This document shows, one piece after another, positions 47,222 through 57,849 of a stretch of 64,000 nucleotides of DNA. This stretch comes from Tetrapyrgos nigripes. Taxonomy: Eukaryota > Basidiomycota > Agaricomycetes > Agaricales > Campanellaceae. Under the pieces are notes generated by a model. It did no database searches. It saw only the letters and a program-made list of their open reading frames with translations, and had not been told where the DNA came from. Every line of letters starts with the position of its first letter. Positions within the stretch are counted from its first letter, which is position 1. The translations under genes and the position numbers were made by a program. The stretch is taken from assembly GCA_013368315.1 (NCBI GenBank), contig JAACJM010000049.1, forward strand, positions 310,001-374,000. Direction: 5' to 3'.

Positions 47222-47734
47222 GGACGAGCTTTCACCGGAGCTCGTCAAGCTAGTTTTCCAATGCTCTGCCCATTGCTTGCGGAGCCGTCTATCTACATCC
47301 CCCTGGCTCGGCCAATATCTGTCCCAATCTATAGTGCCGTCTCCATTCTCCCATCTAGGGTCGTTCCAGTCGAAGTTTCCCCATTCTGTTGTGTTGGTCG
47401 CCGTTCCCCATCCTCCTCCATTATCGTCTGTGTTCCAGTGTATACTGTTATCTGCCCCCCAGATGCTGGCGCCTCCCCATCCCAGATTTCCTCTATGTTC
47501 CGCCCGCAGCAACGTCCATTGCACCACACAACGGGCTTTATGTCCTCTGCCTAATCTACACCGTCCTGGTCCATCCTCTCCTCCCCACGTGCAACGTTGA
47601 CACCCAATGTGAGGCCCTGTGTGTTGTTTTGGCAGTCTGCATCGACGTCCAGAGCGGGTTCCATAGCTGCAGCGTCCCCTGTTGGTTGGGAGCGCGTCGT
47701 TCGTGATGGTGTCGATGGAGGAAGTGGTTGACAT
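47219..47734 (-). CDS. Extra Cys/His-rich ORF in the env position of the retrotransposon
   Basis: 171 codons from ATG 47734 to the TAA at 47221-47219. The frame is open further upstream to 48196, overlapping the pol end, but 47734 is the first ATG after pol stops. The N-terminal half has two similar Cys/His modules, CSYGTRSGRRCRLPKQHTGP and CTWGGEDGPGRCRLGRGHKA, each followed by a further Cys; they look like zinc-binding units. The C-terminal half is Trp/Asp/Asn-rich (NTTEWGNFDWNDPRWENGDG) and ends in Ser. There is no signal peptide or membrane helix, so it is not an envelope protein. Function unknown; nucleic-acid binding is inference. Confidence 0.65.
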   Translation of the reverse strand: MSTTSSIDTITNDALPTNRGRCSYGTRSGRRCRLPKQHTGPHIGCQRCTWGGEDGPGRCRLGRGHKARCVVQWTLLRAEHRGNLGWGGASIWGADNSIHWNTDDNGGGWGTATNTTEWGNFDWNDPRWENGDGTIDWDRYWPSQGDVDRRLRKQWAEHWKTSLTSSGESSS

Positions 47735-47904
47735 GGTAATGATGATGGTGTAGTAGAGAGGAGTTTGGTGAAACTGGTAGGATGTGGTTGAGTTCTGTCG
47801 TTCTTCGTTTGGAGGGAGGTCTTTTATACTTGTTCGTCTATATGGAGGGAATTTTGAATGGACGGTCAAGTTACCCCCGAGGATAGTTTTGACAGTAAAC
47901 GCCG

Positions 47905-50900
47905 TTAACGAGGGAATGCGATTGATGAGTGATGACAGAATTCTGAGTTCGATTGCCGAGTGGGGTGTGAAGGCGGGCATAGGATGCCCACAGTTCGTAA
48001 TAGTGTTTCTCCTCGGAGTTGTGCTTTCGCTTGAAGCACCCGGGTACTTCGCCATATGTCTTCCATGGCGACGCCTAGTGAACGCACCGTTGTTCCCGGA
48101 CGTATCAGATTTTTGGGTCGATATGCATCTGGGTGTTGTCGATGGAAGGCCTCGATCATCTCCTTCACCTTCGTCAATCCTGACGCTGGTTCCCATGAAT
48201 TTTCCGAGTCAGCATAGTCCAACCATTTCACAAGGTATTGTACTCCCCGTCGGTTTCTCGTTGGTTTTGAATCTAGGATTGCTTCCACATCGTATTCGTT
48301 GTCTTCGGGTAGTAGCTCAGCAGGTTCTCCTGGGTAGTTTACTCCGTGAGCCTCGGTCTCTTTGTACGGCGATAGGAGTGAGGCATGGAATACTGGGTGA
48401 ATGCGCCAGCCATTCGGTAATTTGAGTCGATAATTGACTTTACTGATAACGTCAGTGATTTCGAATGGTCCGTGACGACGATTTGCCAACTTAGCTTTTG
48501 GTCTCGTCGTTTTTAGATTCTTCCCGTCCAGTAACACTTTATCTCCAACCTTAAACTTCACCCCTTCGTTCCTATAGTCCTTGTTTTGTTCTTTCATCAG
48601 TTCAGCCGCCGTCGCCAGGCTTGCTTTCAGTTCTTCTCGAATCGTATCCAAGTTCTGGAGGCGTTCTTCGACTTTTGGTACGTGTGAAGTTGGATTGATG
48701 GAAGGGAATAGTCGGGGCAAAAACCCGTGGAGTAATTCAAACGGCGATTTCCCAGTTGCTGAGTGAACCCGGGTATTATGACAGAATTCGGCGTATGGTA
48801 GGTATTTGACCCAATCGTCTTGGCGATAGTTACAAAAGGTTCGAAGGTATTGTTCCAATTCTTGATTGAACCTCTCCGTTTCGCCGTCTGTCTGTGGGTG
48901 GTAAGCGGTACTAAGTGCTGAAGTGATACCTAACTTAGCGTAAATGCCTTTCATCACTTGGCTTGCGAATTGAGGTCCGCAGTCCGATATCATTTTATCC
49001 CATAAGCCATACCGTCGCCAAGTGTTGTCGAACAACAGGTCGATTGTTCCGTTGCTATCAATATCTTTTCTGCATGGGGAGATGACAACTGTTTTTGTTG
49101 ATCGATCAACCGTGACGTGAATTGCATTGAAGCCGTTGCATTCTGGCAGGTCCGTGATGAAGTCAGTTGTAATGGTACCGAAGGGTCGTTCCGGTATTTC
49201 GTTCGGGATTAAGGGTACATGCGCAGGGTGGTTGTTTGCCTTGGTTAACTGGCAGGTAGCGCATCCTTCAACGTAGCTGCGAACGAATACTGACATACCA
49301 GGCCACCAGAATTCTCTACTGACAAGTTCGTATGTTTTGAATCGTCCTGGGTGACCTGCAGTAAGGCTGTCGTGATGCATTTTAACGATGTCCCGTCTGA
49401 GTTTTTGATCGTTTGGGACGTAGATCTTCCCTCGGAACAAGATAATTCCGTCTTCGTAGTTCCATTCCTGTAAATTCTTTGCCAAAGCGCGTGGTCCATT
49501 GTCAAAGATAGTTTGTAACGCACTCACGACTTCAGCATCCTTATCTGGACACTCCTTAATCTGCCTTTTCAACTCCGCATCTCCTATTGCGGTTACCGTT
49601 CCTGGTCGTGTCGCCCGAATTCTGAAGAACCTAGGGTCAAGTAAGACCCTGTCCTTGTTGTCGTTTTCGACCCCCTCTTTATGGTCCGATCTCCGAGAGA
49701 GTGGGTCACTCCGATTCAGATTTCCAGGTTTATGGGTGAGCGTAAAGTCGAATCTGGTCAGGAACAAGGCCATTCTTGCCTGCCGTCGACTGAGTTTCTG
49801 GGCCGTGGTGAAGTATCTAAGGTTGTCGTGATCAGTTAAGATTTCGATGGTGTGCGGCCCTCCTTCCAGGTAGTGCCGCCAGGCTTCAAGCCCACGGATG
49901 ATCGCTAGCAGTTCTTTGTCATGAATGTCGTAATTCCGTTCAGTTTCGGATAACGCCTTTGACAGGTAGGCTACTGGGTGCCATTTGCCATCCGATCCTT
50001 GTTGTTGCAGGATACCTCCTGTGGCGTAATCTGACGCGTCAACTTCTACTCGGTACGGTTTAGAATGATCAGGCATGAGAAGAACTGGTGAAGTCGTGAA
50101 CGTATCTTTGAGTGCCTGGAAGGCCCTTTGAGCTTCCTCAGACCATTCCCATGGATGTTCCTTTTTCGTGAGATCGAACAGCGGTCGTGCGATTTTTGAG
50201 AAATCTCGTATGAAACGACGATAAAAATTTCCGAAGCCGAGGAATGATTGTACGTCTTTGACGTTCCGTGGGACTGGCCATTTAGTTACTCCTTCGACTT
50301 TGACTGGATCCATTGCCAATGTGTTATGTGACACGATGAGGCCGAGGAATTCTACTGAGTCGGTTTCAAAGGTGCATTTTTCCGGTTTAGCGTATAAGTC
50401 GTTATCATGGAGTCGTGCCAGTACTTGTTTTACCATATGTCGATGTTCTTCTAGTGATTCCGTGAATATGAGAATATCGTCCATATAGATTACGACTTTT
50501 CCAGAGTCGATCAGGTCCTTGAATAGAGTGTTCATCATTGCTTGGAATGTGGCTGGAGAGTTCATAAGACCGAAAAACATCACCGTTGGTTCGAAAAGGC
50601 CGCGGTTGGTTTTGAACGCCGCTTTCCATTCATCTCCCTTCTTGATACGCACGTTGTTATATCCCCATCTAAGGTCGATTTTGGAAAATATTCGTGCCCC
50701 TTTGAGCTTGTCTACAAGTTCCGATATGAGCGGTAAAGGGTATTCGTTCTTGATGGTCCCTTTATTGAGGGCACGGTAATCCTGTACTGGTCGTAGTTTT
50801 CCGTCTTTCTTTTTTACGAAGAAGAAGGGACTTGCCATAGGAGACTTTGACGGTCTTATGTACCCTTTTTCCAAGTTCTCCTTGATGAATTCGTCGAGTT

Positions 50901-51939
50901 CCTTTTGTTCATTTGGGGACAGCGGATATGTTTTGCAAGGGCGTGGTTCAAAGTCCAATTTTAACTCGATAGCGTGATCCCATTCGCCACGTTTCGGTAA
51001 TCTTTCTGAGGTTTGTTTGTCAAAGACTCGTAGAAACTGATGATACTGCGAAGGAATCTTATCTTTAAGAGGTACGTCGACCTGAACGTTCTGAGCTGCC
51101 TCTGCGAGTTCTTGTGCTTTCGTAAAACCCGCACGGATGTTCAGATCCGGTGTCCCTGATGCTTCTTCATCGAATCTCTCCTCTTTCCCTAATAATTCTT
51201 CCATTACGTCCTGCTCCCATCGTTCTGGGATCGTATCCCTCCCGTGATCATCTTCGGTAAAGATTGCCGTTTCTTCTGAATTTCGGTGGAAAGATCGAAT
51301 GGGAATTCGACGACGTCGCCCTGCAATTTTCGGTTGGGCTGTTGGTCTGAATCGTCCAACTGGTTCTATCCACCTGACTTGGTACTCCTTGTGATGGGTT
51401 CTCGGATTGATGACTATGGGTTTTAAGGTTTTAGTTTTCAAGTGGAGAACGGGAGGTTTTGCCGTGATACATGTTTCTGGGCATCTAGTCATGTCTACCC
51501 GTGAGTCTGACCAGTCTATATCCGGATTATGTTCTTCCAACCAGTCGGTACCGAGAATTATATCGTGATCCCCGATGTCCGTTACATAGAATTCGGCCTG
51601 TTCTTCATGGTACGCCTTGTTGTCTCGAGAATAGATACGAAGATTTTGGATAGTGTATTCTCGTACCCATCCCATGGTGTTTTCAGAACCGTCAACGTTT
51701 CGAACTGGGAATGGGTTTTTGATAGGAAGGAGGGTAAGTTGATTTCTTTGTGCGAATTGACTGTTAATGATTATGCCTTCTGCACCGCTGTCTATTAGAG
51801 CGTTTGCGTCGATTTTTCTGCCAGTAATTTTGCCGATTAGTTCAGTTTTGAGTGTGATTGATGGTATCTGTTTATTGCGAGTGATTGCTGACATTCTTAT
51901 TTCTGAAGGAAAGATTCGCTCACAAGAGGGGTATAACAC
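47905..51939 (-). CDS. Pol polyprotein (PR-RT-RNase H-IN-chromodomain)
   Basis: One intact frame of up to 1,344 residues; MSAITRNKQ at 51894 is an alternative start. Protease DSGAEG is near residue 50. Reverse transcriptase has FVKKKDGKLRPVQDYRALN and the YMDD active site near residue 485. RNase H is recognisable by VEVDASDYATGGIL. Integrase has an HHCC zinc module (HHDSLTAGHPGRF...CATCQLTK), then the catalytic domain with TTDFITDLP, SDCGPQF and the Glu in ETERFNQEL. A complete chromodomain (VQYLVKWLDYADSENSWEP) lies near residue 1,230, as in chromoviruses that target heterochromatin. About 75 residues follow it. The gag frame ends 71 nt before the first pol ATG, so pol is not a simple fusion with gag. 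Confidence 0.95.
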   Translation of the reverse strand: MLYPSCERIFPSEIRMSAITRNKQIPSITLKTELIGKITGRKIDANALIDSGAEGIIINSQFAQRNQLTLLPIKNPFPVRNVDGSENTMGWVREYTIQNLRIYSRDNKAYHEEQAEFYVTDIGDHDIILGTDWLEEHNPDIDWSDSRVDMTRCPETCITAKPPVLHLKTKTLKPIVINPRTHHKEYQVRWIEPVGRFRPTAQPKIAGRRRRIPIRSFHRNSEETAIFTEDDHGRDTIPERWEQDVMEELLGKEERFDEEASGTPDLNIRAGFTKAQELAEAAQNVQVDVPLKDKIPSQYHQFLRVFDKQTSERLPKRGEWDHAIELKLDFEPRPCKTYPLSPNEQKELDEFIKENLEKGYIRPSKSPMASPFFFVKKKDGKLRPVQDYRALNKGTIKNEYPLPLISELVDKLKGARIFSKIDLRWGYNNVRIKKGDEWKAAFKTNRGLFEPTVMFFGLMNSPATFQAMMNTLFKDLIDSGKVVIYMDDILIFTESLEEHRHMVKQVLARLHDNDLYAKPEKCTFETDSVEFLGLIVSHNTLAMDPVKVEGVTKWPVPRNVKDVQSFLGFGNFYRRFIRDFSKIARPLFDLTKKEHPWEWSEEAQRAFQALKDTFTTSPVLLMPDHSKPYRVEVDASDYATGGILQQQGSDGKWHPVAYLSKALSETERNYDIHDKELLAIIRGLEAWRHYLEGGPHTIEILTDHDNLRYFTTAQKLSRRQARMALFLTRFDFTLTHKPGNLNRSDPLSRRSDHKEGVENDNKDRVLLDPRFFRIRATRPGTVTAIGDAELKRQIKECPDKDAEVVSALQTIFDNGPRALAKNLQEWNYEDGIILFRGKIYVPNDQKLRRDIVKMHHDSLTAGHPGRFKTYELVSREFWWPGMSVFVRSYVEGCATCQLTKANNHPAHVPLIPNEIPERPFGTITTDFITDLPECNGFNAIHVTVDRSTKTVVISPCRKDIDSNGTIDLLFDNTWRRYGLWDKMISDCGPQFASQVMKGIYAKLGITSALSTAYHPQTDGETERFNQELEQYLRTFCNYRQDDWVKYLPYAEFCHNTRVHSATGKSPFELLHGFLPRLFPSINPTSHVPKVEERLQNLDTIREELKASLATAAELMKEQNKDYRNEGVKFKVGDKVLLDGKNLKTTRPKAKLANRRHGPFEITDVISKVNYRLKLPNGWRIHPVFHASLLSPYKETEAHGVNYPGEPAELLPEDNEYDVEAILDSKPTRNRRGVQYLVKWLDYADSENSWEPASGLTKVKEMIEAFHRQHPDAYRPKNLIRPGTTVRSLGVAMEDIWRSTRVLQAKAQLRGETLLRTVGILCPPSHPTRQSNSEFCHHSSIAFPR

Positions 51940-52010
51940 ACTATATCGATTGTTCTTTAACTGTCCGGTGTACTGTTTTACTCCTGCTGACGACGTAACA
52001 GAGGAGCGAT

Positions 52011-53521
52011 TTAAAAATCCAATTTAGACATAATATCCTTCAAGTAGACGGTTGCTTGTTCCTTTTCCTCTCCTTCTAATCCTTTAACCCTGTTTACCAT
52101 ATCAGAGATTTCCTTGATCGTGTTTCGAGAAGAGGATGCCTGTGCCACCGTTACTGGTGGAGGGGATGCGGTTTCGGCTGTTCGAATGGTACGAGGAGGG
52201 AAGGTTCGGGAAGTGTTCTGAGACGACGTTCTCGGGAATGTTGGGCATTCGTTACTCATGTGTCCAGTTTGTCTACATGCGAAGCATGCTCCTGCTTTTC
52301 GGAGTCGGTCCCTTTCATCAGGTGTCAGTTTCGGTGGCAGATTGAAAGACGAGTTAGCACCTGATCCCATGAGCGCATTTACGCTGGCTACCGTTCTTCC
52401 TTGAGACGGACCTGGGCTACTCTTTGACGTTGAAGTAGTCTTCCAGCGTCCTTGTCTCTCTCGTTCCTTCAACCACTCTAAGTGAAGCTCCACAGCTCTC
52501 TCCTGATACTGGTCGAAGTCTTTCCATTTCGGAACGTCCTTCCAACTGCTTCTCGAAGTTTGGATGGTAGCCCGTCCTGGTAGAATTCCAACAGTGCTGC
52601 TTCTCCGAATTCAGACTCTTCTCTGTACGTGTCAAAAATGCTGTTATAGCCACTGATATCCGTCCCCTTCATTCTGGCGAACTTGATCTTTGTTCTGGCC
52701 ACATCTTCTGAGGCTAGAGGTCTGAAGTCCCTTTTGAATCGATCACGTATCTCTTTTAAAGTTATCCATCTCCGTTGATCTGGTGTAGCTTTCAACTCCT
52801 CGTCTTCCTCATCTGCATCTCGTTCCGTCAATCTCTGCGTTGCCCAATCTCCTCCTTTTTCTCCCGTGAAGAATGACAGAAATAGTGAAACCTGACTTTC
52901 TTCGGTTGGGTACCTTCCTTGATTCATGTGTAGATAGTTATTAAACTGGGCCAACCATCGTTTCGCCTCGCTACGTTCTCCGTTGAAGGGGTCCGGTTTT
53001 CTCCCTCGTTCAGAAGTTCCGTTTGACCCGATAGGAGGTGTGTCAGCCATGACTGAGTCGTTCGGGTCTGAAGGGTCTGGAGAAGGAGGTGTAGGGGGGC
53101 GACGAGGGGCTACGGATGGTCCTTCAGCGGATGGAATGATGGGCGAAGAAGGTGGGGAAGTGGGGTCGTTTGGTTCTGGTGGGTTATTGGAAGGTGTTTC
53201 TGGTACTGGGTTGGGTTCGGAAGGTTGGTTGGTGGGCGTAGAAGTCCCTTGGCCTGATCTGGTTCTAGGTTTTCGATGTGCTTTCTGAATCGCAAGTTCT
53301 TGGAGCTGGGTTATAACGTGTAGCCAATTCGGGAGTTCTACGTCGGTAAGTCGCTGAGTGTTGTACCTGTTCAAGCAAGGTTGCGATTTACACGGAACCC
53401 AAGGATCGTCGCCGTTTTCAGGAATATAGCAGGCGTCTTGGTTCGATGCGGGGTGGAATACGTGTGGTCGGTTAGCACAACGGAGTTTCGGATCTGCAGA
53501 TGCGGATCGTCGCTCAGTCAT
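52011..53521 (-). pseudogene. Gag of the retrotransposon, frameshifted
   Basis: The first frame (53521 to 52478) encodes a Pro/Ser-rich N-terminus and the capsid-like core (KPDPFNGERSEAKRWLAQFN, WITLKEIRDRFKRDFRP). The second frame (to 52011) continues with ELHLEWLKERERQGR and a zinc knuckle CFACRQTGHMSNEC (CX2CX4HX4C). The two frames join naturally only if one base is restored near 52545-52560, at SKLREAVGR. So this copy has a one-base deletion or an assembly error. No slippery heptamer is visible there. Confidence 0.85.
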
Positions 53522-53988
53522 ACACTGGTTTTTAGGAAAGGTAGTTGGGTCCTAGGATATAGGAAGATGCTAGGCCGTATTCAGGGGAAGGTGCTAGTGG
53601 AGAGTAGTCGACGTATTCTTTGAGGAATAAAGGTCCTTGAATCTGAACCACAGTTTCTCCTGTATCGAAGTCCTCTTTTACTGTTATGTATGAGAATGTT
53701 GAGAGGACTACGTCACCTGAGATAAGTTTCCACACCCAACGTCTTGTGCAAACGAAGTGTCGGTCGAGACTCCAAGGATCCGTTCGTAGTTTTCTTCCGT
53801 GAGAGACCGCGTATTCGGAGTACAGGAGGTAACGGGGGAGGGGAAATGGAATCCGTTCGTAGTCACGAGGGGTTTCAGGAGGTTCGATACGAATTCGGGA
53901 ACGTGGGGTAGACAGGATGAAAGGAATTGAGAATAGAGGCGAATAAGATATAAGGGAAAAGACTCAAATAGTGAGGTGGGTGTATGGG

Positions 53989-53998
53989 AGTTCGTTCA
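53989..53998 (-). other. Putative self-primer binding site
   Basis: Two bases inside the 5' LTR the sense strand reads TGAACGAACT. This is not complementary to a usual tRNA 3' end (no TGG). It is the exact complement of AGTTCGTTCA in the LTR, at the predicted transcription start. Confidence 0.65.
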
Positions 53999-54000
53999 AG

Positions 54001-54529
54001 TGTCAAGGTTGCCGGTACACTTAATAACCACCCAAGTCACACAATACGAGAGAGTCGATTCACAAGAGAATAGATTGGTCAAGGGAGATAGAGAGATAAA
54101 GAGTTAGAGAGAAGTAAGCTGACTAGGCTCTACACTGCGTAGTAAGAGTACGGAGCGGAGACGAAGTGAACGAACTGAGGAATAGGTTACAAAGGTCACA
54201 GGTATATAAGTAAAATATGAACAGATGGGAAAGAGTAAGTAATAATAGACGGTATCATGTGGAAATGTTGAGGGCGAGAGAATAATGAGTCAAATATGGA
54301 TAGATGAAGGTACTAGATCATACGGAGTGATTGACAGTGAGAATGTCCATGGAGATAGGAATAGGAGATAGGGATTGGAGGAGATAAGAGTGTGAGTCAT
54401 AGATCTATGGAGATGGTAACTATAGACGATGATGAGAAATGGTTAGTATTTATGGGGTTAAAGTGGGAAATGGGTAGTAAAAGGAAAAGAATAGAAAGGA
54501 AATGAATAGGCGGGAGACGATTCATGACA
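54001..54529 (-). repeat. 5' LTR (sense orientation minus)
   Basis: 529 bp; contains the promoter. On the sense strand the TATA box TTATATACC lies at about 54210-54202. The initiator-like CTCAGTTCG lies about 32 nt after the first T of TATATA (A at about 54176). Confidence 0.95.
54202..54210 (-). promoter_or_regulatory. LTR TATA box
   Basis: Sense strand CTTATATACC. Spacing to the TCAGTT initiator is ~32 nt, as expected for TATA-directed transcription. Confidence 0.6.
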
Positions 54530-54534
54530 CATGC

Positions 54535-55187
54535 CATATTCTTTTTCTATCTCTTTTAATGGTTGACAGCCTTCATATTTTCCAAAAACATGGTATTACA
54601 GATTATCTAGATGACTGTCTACTCAAAATTGCATGTCAAAAAATATTGCTTTTCAAGAGTGTGACACTTGAAGTTCACTATTGTTTGTGATATGTAGTCC
54701 ACAGTCCATTGAGAATTTTATGTGAAATATGCAAGAGTTCATGATAAAGGATATAAGCAACTTAAACCAGGAAGAAAGTGTTGTTCAAGCTACTTACCAA
54801 GTAGCTGTTGAGAAAGTTTTCAGACTCTGATGCCATGTTGAGATTTTGGCCCATCATATCAGGCAGTTGCTCCTGCTCATTCAAATCTTCTGATAGCAAT
54901 CAAATGAACAGGAATATAATAAGGGTAGAGTCACATACCCTCTGGATATGGAATCTTGGAAAATTGAATGGGAGGACAGGTATCCTGGATATGTGATGAT
55001 CTCAACATGACAAGATGGATCAGAAACACTTCATATTGTGCCTCTAAATACAATTTGGCAGCCCCCAGCTAAGCATTGTACTTGGTGGACAGGCTTCTGG
55101 AAAAGAAGTACTGCTATCTGCATCCAGCACATTATCTTTGGCTTATTAAAATCTCAACTTCTGTTGGTGAAATTGATTCAGAGAAAG
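54535..55187. other. AT-rich intergenic DNA, nothing recognised
   Basis: Continues the sequence interrupted by the retrotransposon at 46678. No gene supported. Confidence 0.4.
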
Positions 55188-56343
55188 TCATGAACAATGA
55201 ATATGTAAATTGAGTGGTATTATGAAACATGTACCTGACACAGAAGGAGGAGGTCTAAAAATGAGGAAGCATGCAAAACAATAATGTGGTTCTGGATTGA
55301 AGCCTGCTAAAATAATAATTGGCTTGCTAGCTAGGCCTGACCTCTTCTCACCAAGTCCCGAAACAGAAACGAGAAACTCACCATAAGCAGCTTGATCCAA
55401 ACCAAATGTATCCTGAGCCATACAGCTATTAGACCTGGTTTCTTGTTCTTCTGCTCCTTCATCTTCTCGTTCTCCTGAGCATAAGCTTCAGCTTCACCAT
55501 ATCCAGAACCTAGCTTGTCTCCACCACCACTACCACTGCCAGCTTCACCAGCAGAATGACTCTCCTCATAATTCCCCAAATACCCCCCACCTCTTGCCCC
55601 ACCCTTTGTCCCACCCCCACTTCTAGAACCATATCCCTCACATCAAAACCATAATATCCAACCATTTACATGTTTCTTTGTGGAATAGGTATGAGAAGAA
55701 TGTAAGGGCAGAGGTGACTGAGATGAAGGGGATGTTGGGTGAGGTAGAGTGGGTCAGTGTAGGGGTCCCAGTTCCTGTCAGATGGAGGTGTGGGTGTGGG
55801 TAAAGGTGCAGGTGAAGGTGCAGGGGCAGGACAGATGTCCCTACCAAGTTCGTCTTTCTTGGGGGCATCATGATTGGTGTCGGTGTCTCTATCCCTCTCC
55901 CACTCCTTTGCCTTTGCCTTACCCTGCTGCATCCCAACCCATCTTGCACCCTGTCCTGCAGATCCATCTCCATGTTTATCATGTTTTTGCCCATACAAAT
56001 CCCTCTTCCTAGGCAGTGCTCTATAGACCAATGTCCCATTTAAATCCAATATTAACAACTTTTTAGCATCAGAAGGGTGTTTGAACCATGTTGAGGGTTG
56101 GGAGGATGCTGGGCATGGGGGTGCAATATGTGGAGGTGGGGGTGGAGAGTGCACATGGAAGTGGGGATCATTAAATGAATAATAGGGCAGACCAGATGCC
56201 AAACCAGAAGAGACAGGCTGAGGTTGACTATACGAGAAGTGTTTCCTGGAGGAAACTGAGAGCTGGACCCACCCCTCATTAAACTGATCCCCATATGGAT
56301 CCACTATCCCCCCACTACCATCTGAAGGCATATAAAACACCAT
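55188..56343 (-). pseudogene. Decayed FCP1/NLI-type (HAD) phosphatase gene
   Basis: From ATG 56343 a Pro/Ser-rich N-terminus leads to KKLLILDLNGTLVYR, where DLNGT replaces the DxDxT catalytic motif of NLI-interacting-factor-like phosphatases, as I recall for related fungal proteins. Further pieces occur in other frames: FSYLFHKETCKWLDIMV near 55700-55650, then GLIAVW and AQDTFGLDQAAYGEF near 55430-55380. At least three frame changes are needed, and a Gly/Ser-rich insertion separates the pieces. Low-complexity Pro/Thr expansions (PAPAPSPAPLPTPTPP) have accumulated. Best read as a pseudogene. Confidence 0.6.
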
Positions 56344-57779
56344 AGAGGTATAAACTCAATGTGCTGGTGTGTGGGTTGTAGTTGTGTCCTGAACTGTGGT
56401 CTGTAGGTGTCAGAGTAGGTGGCCAAGTTGTCTTTATTGTCATCATTTGTATTCCCCCAGAGTTAAACACACACCCAGCAGTAACCAATATTCACTCATC
56501 AAAAGTTAGTTAGGAAAGGTCAAGCTTTTGAGTGACGAGGAAACTTGTTTGGAAACAAAAGGTTTTCGTGCTTCAGAAATCTATTGGAAGTGGGTCCAAG
56601 CCAATCAGATTGCTTGCCAAAGGCTTCAGAAATTTAAAGTTTTCAAATCCATTTCTGAGCACCAGAGATTTGATGTTTCCCAACTAACTTCTGGCCACGG
56701 AATATTGGTTACTACTGGGTGTGACAGGAAGCCGAGAAAAACAGAGTGTAAAGCACGCTGAAATTGCAAACACTTCTATGTTTACATTTGTTACTTCCAG
56801 AAACATTTCCCACACTTTCCCCTATTGTCAGTGGTTGTCCACCATTGGTGTGCTACCCATATCCTTTGGCTTGGAGATCACATCCTTGTAAGTAGCTGGG
56901 ATGTAGTCATGTATACTTAGAACTTGAAGTTTAAACAGTCTAGGGCTCTCAACTGCCTCTGTATCTGATGGTCTATGGATACAATCAATATGGGTCCATG
57001 ACCATACTGTCTCAAGGGCAACACAGGTAAGATATGAGACGGGTATGAGACAGCTTTTTTGAGGTCCCCAAACCTATGTTTTTGTCAAACGTTTCTGTAC
57101 AAAAGTGACTATGTAGATCTCATTTGCTGGTAAATGAGATTTTCTCCAGGCATCGGTCCATTATAAAGCAAAATTGCAAGAAATCCTAGTATTTAGAAAA
57201 GTAGTAGCTTCTGTTTACAGCACATCAGCAAGTACTAAACTACTATGAGGCTCAAATCAGGCCTTACCATAGCCTTGAAAGGCCACTTAGATGATTGGAA
57301 ACAAGGTGAACTTCTCATTTCACAACTCAAATACCCCTTTGGAAAAGACAGTTGTACAAACTCTTTGCAGGTGGTATAAGCTAAAAAAACTGCTTTTTGC
57401 TTGAGAATTTTGCATGCTATATCATGTAGACAGTAGCTGCTGGAATAGATTGTCATTGCGACAACTGATAGCCTAAGATAGGCCTAAATGCTAAACTTGC
57501 TGTGCATAAACATACTTACACTGTGGTATTGTCATTGCCCTGCTGCATTTTTTAAATAAATAATTGCAAATTTTGTCAACAATCAAAACACAAGAACACA
57601 ATTTGGTAAATAAAATGTATAGAGTTTTGAAAAAGTGAGTACTAAATTCTTGTGGTACTAGCAGATATCAGAAACAACTGGAGAACATGACCATTGCTGT
57701 GAAAATTTATATATACTTAAGGTCTCATTCTTGACATTCATATTTCGAAATTTAGAGATTGTAGAAGCTAGAATGCATT
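56344..57779. other. AT-rich intergenic DNA, nothing recognised
   Basis: Short ORFs only (56528-56761, 57235-57456), without recognisable motif. Confidence 0.4.
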
Positions 57780-57849
57780 TCAATCTGATTCATACACATC
57801 ATCAACAGCTCCTGCCTCAAGAAGAGCTGCTATAAACTCTAGATGCCCA

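Larger units (their letters stand above)
46679..54529 (-). mobile_element. Full-length Ty3/Gypsy chromovirus retrotransposon
   Basis: Two 529 bp LTRs (46679-47207 and 54001-54529) bound a 7.85 kb element transcribed on the minus strand. It is flanked by a 5 bp target duplication CATGC (46674-46678, 54530-54534). LTRs begin TGTCA and end TGACA. I find one difference between them (A at 46735, G at 54057), so insertion is recent. Order in the sense direction: LTR, primer site, gag, pol (PR-RT-RH-IN-chromodomain), extra ORF, polypurine tract, LTR. Confidence 0.96.

Noticed and set aside
47219..48196. Envelope gene of the retrotransposon
   Set aside because: The extra ORF has no signal peptide, membrane helix or fusion-type features; it is Cys/His-rich and soluble-looking.
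47784..48425. 213-codon plus-strand ORF
   Set aside because: Antisense to the end of pol and the extra ORF of the retrotransposon; no motif and atypical composition.
46679..54529. tRNA-primed retrotransposon
   Set aside because: No TGG-type sequence occurs at the inner edge of the 5' LTR; the site there matches the LTR's own predicted RNA start.
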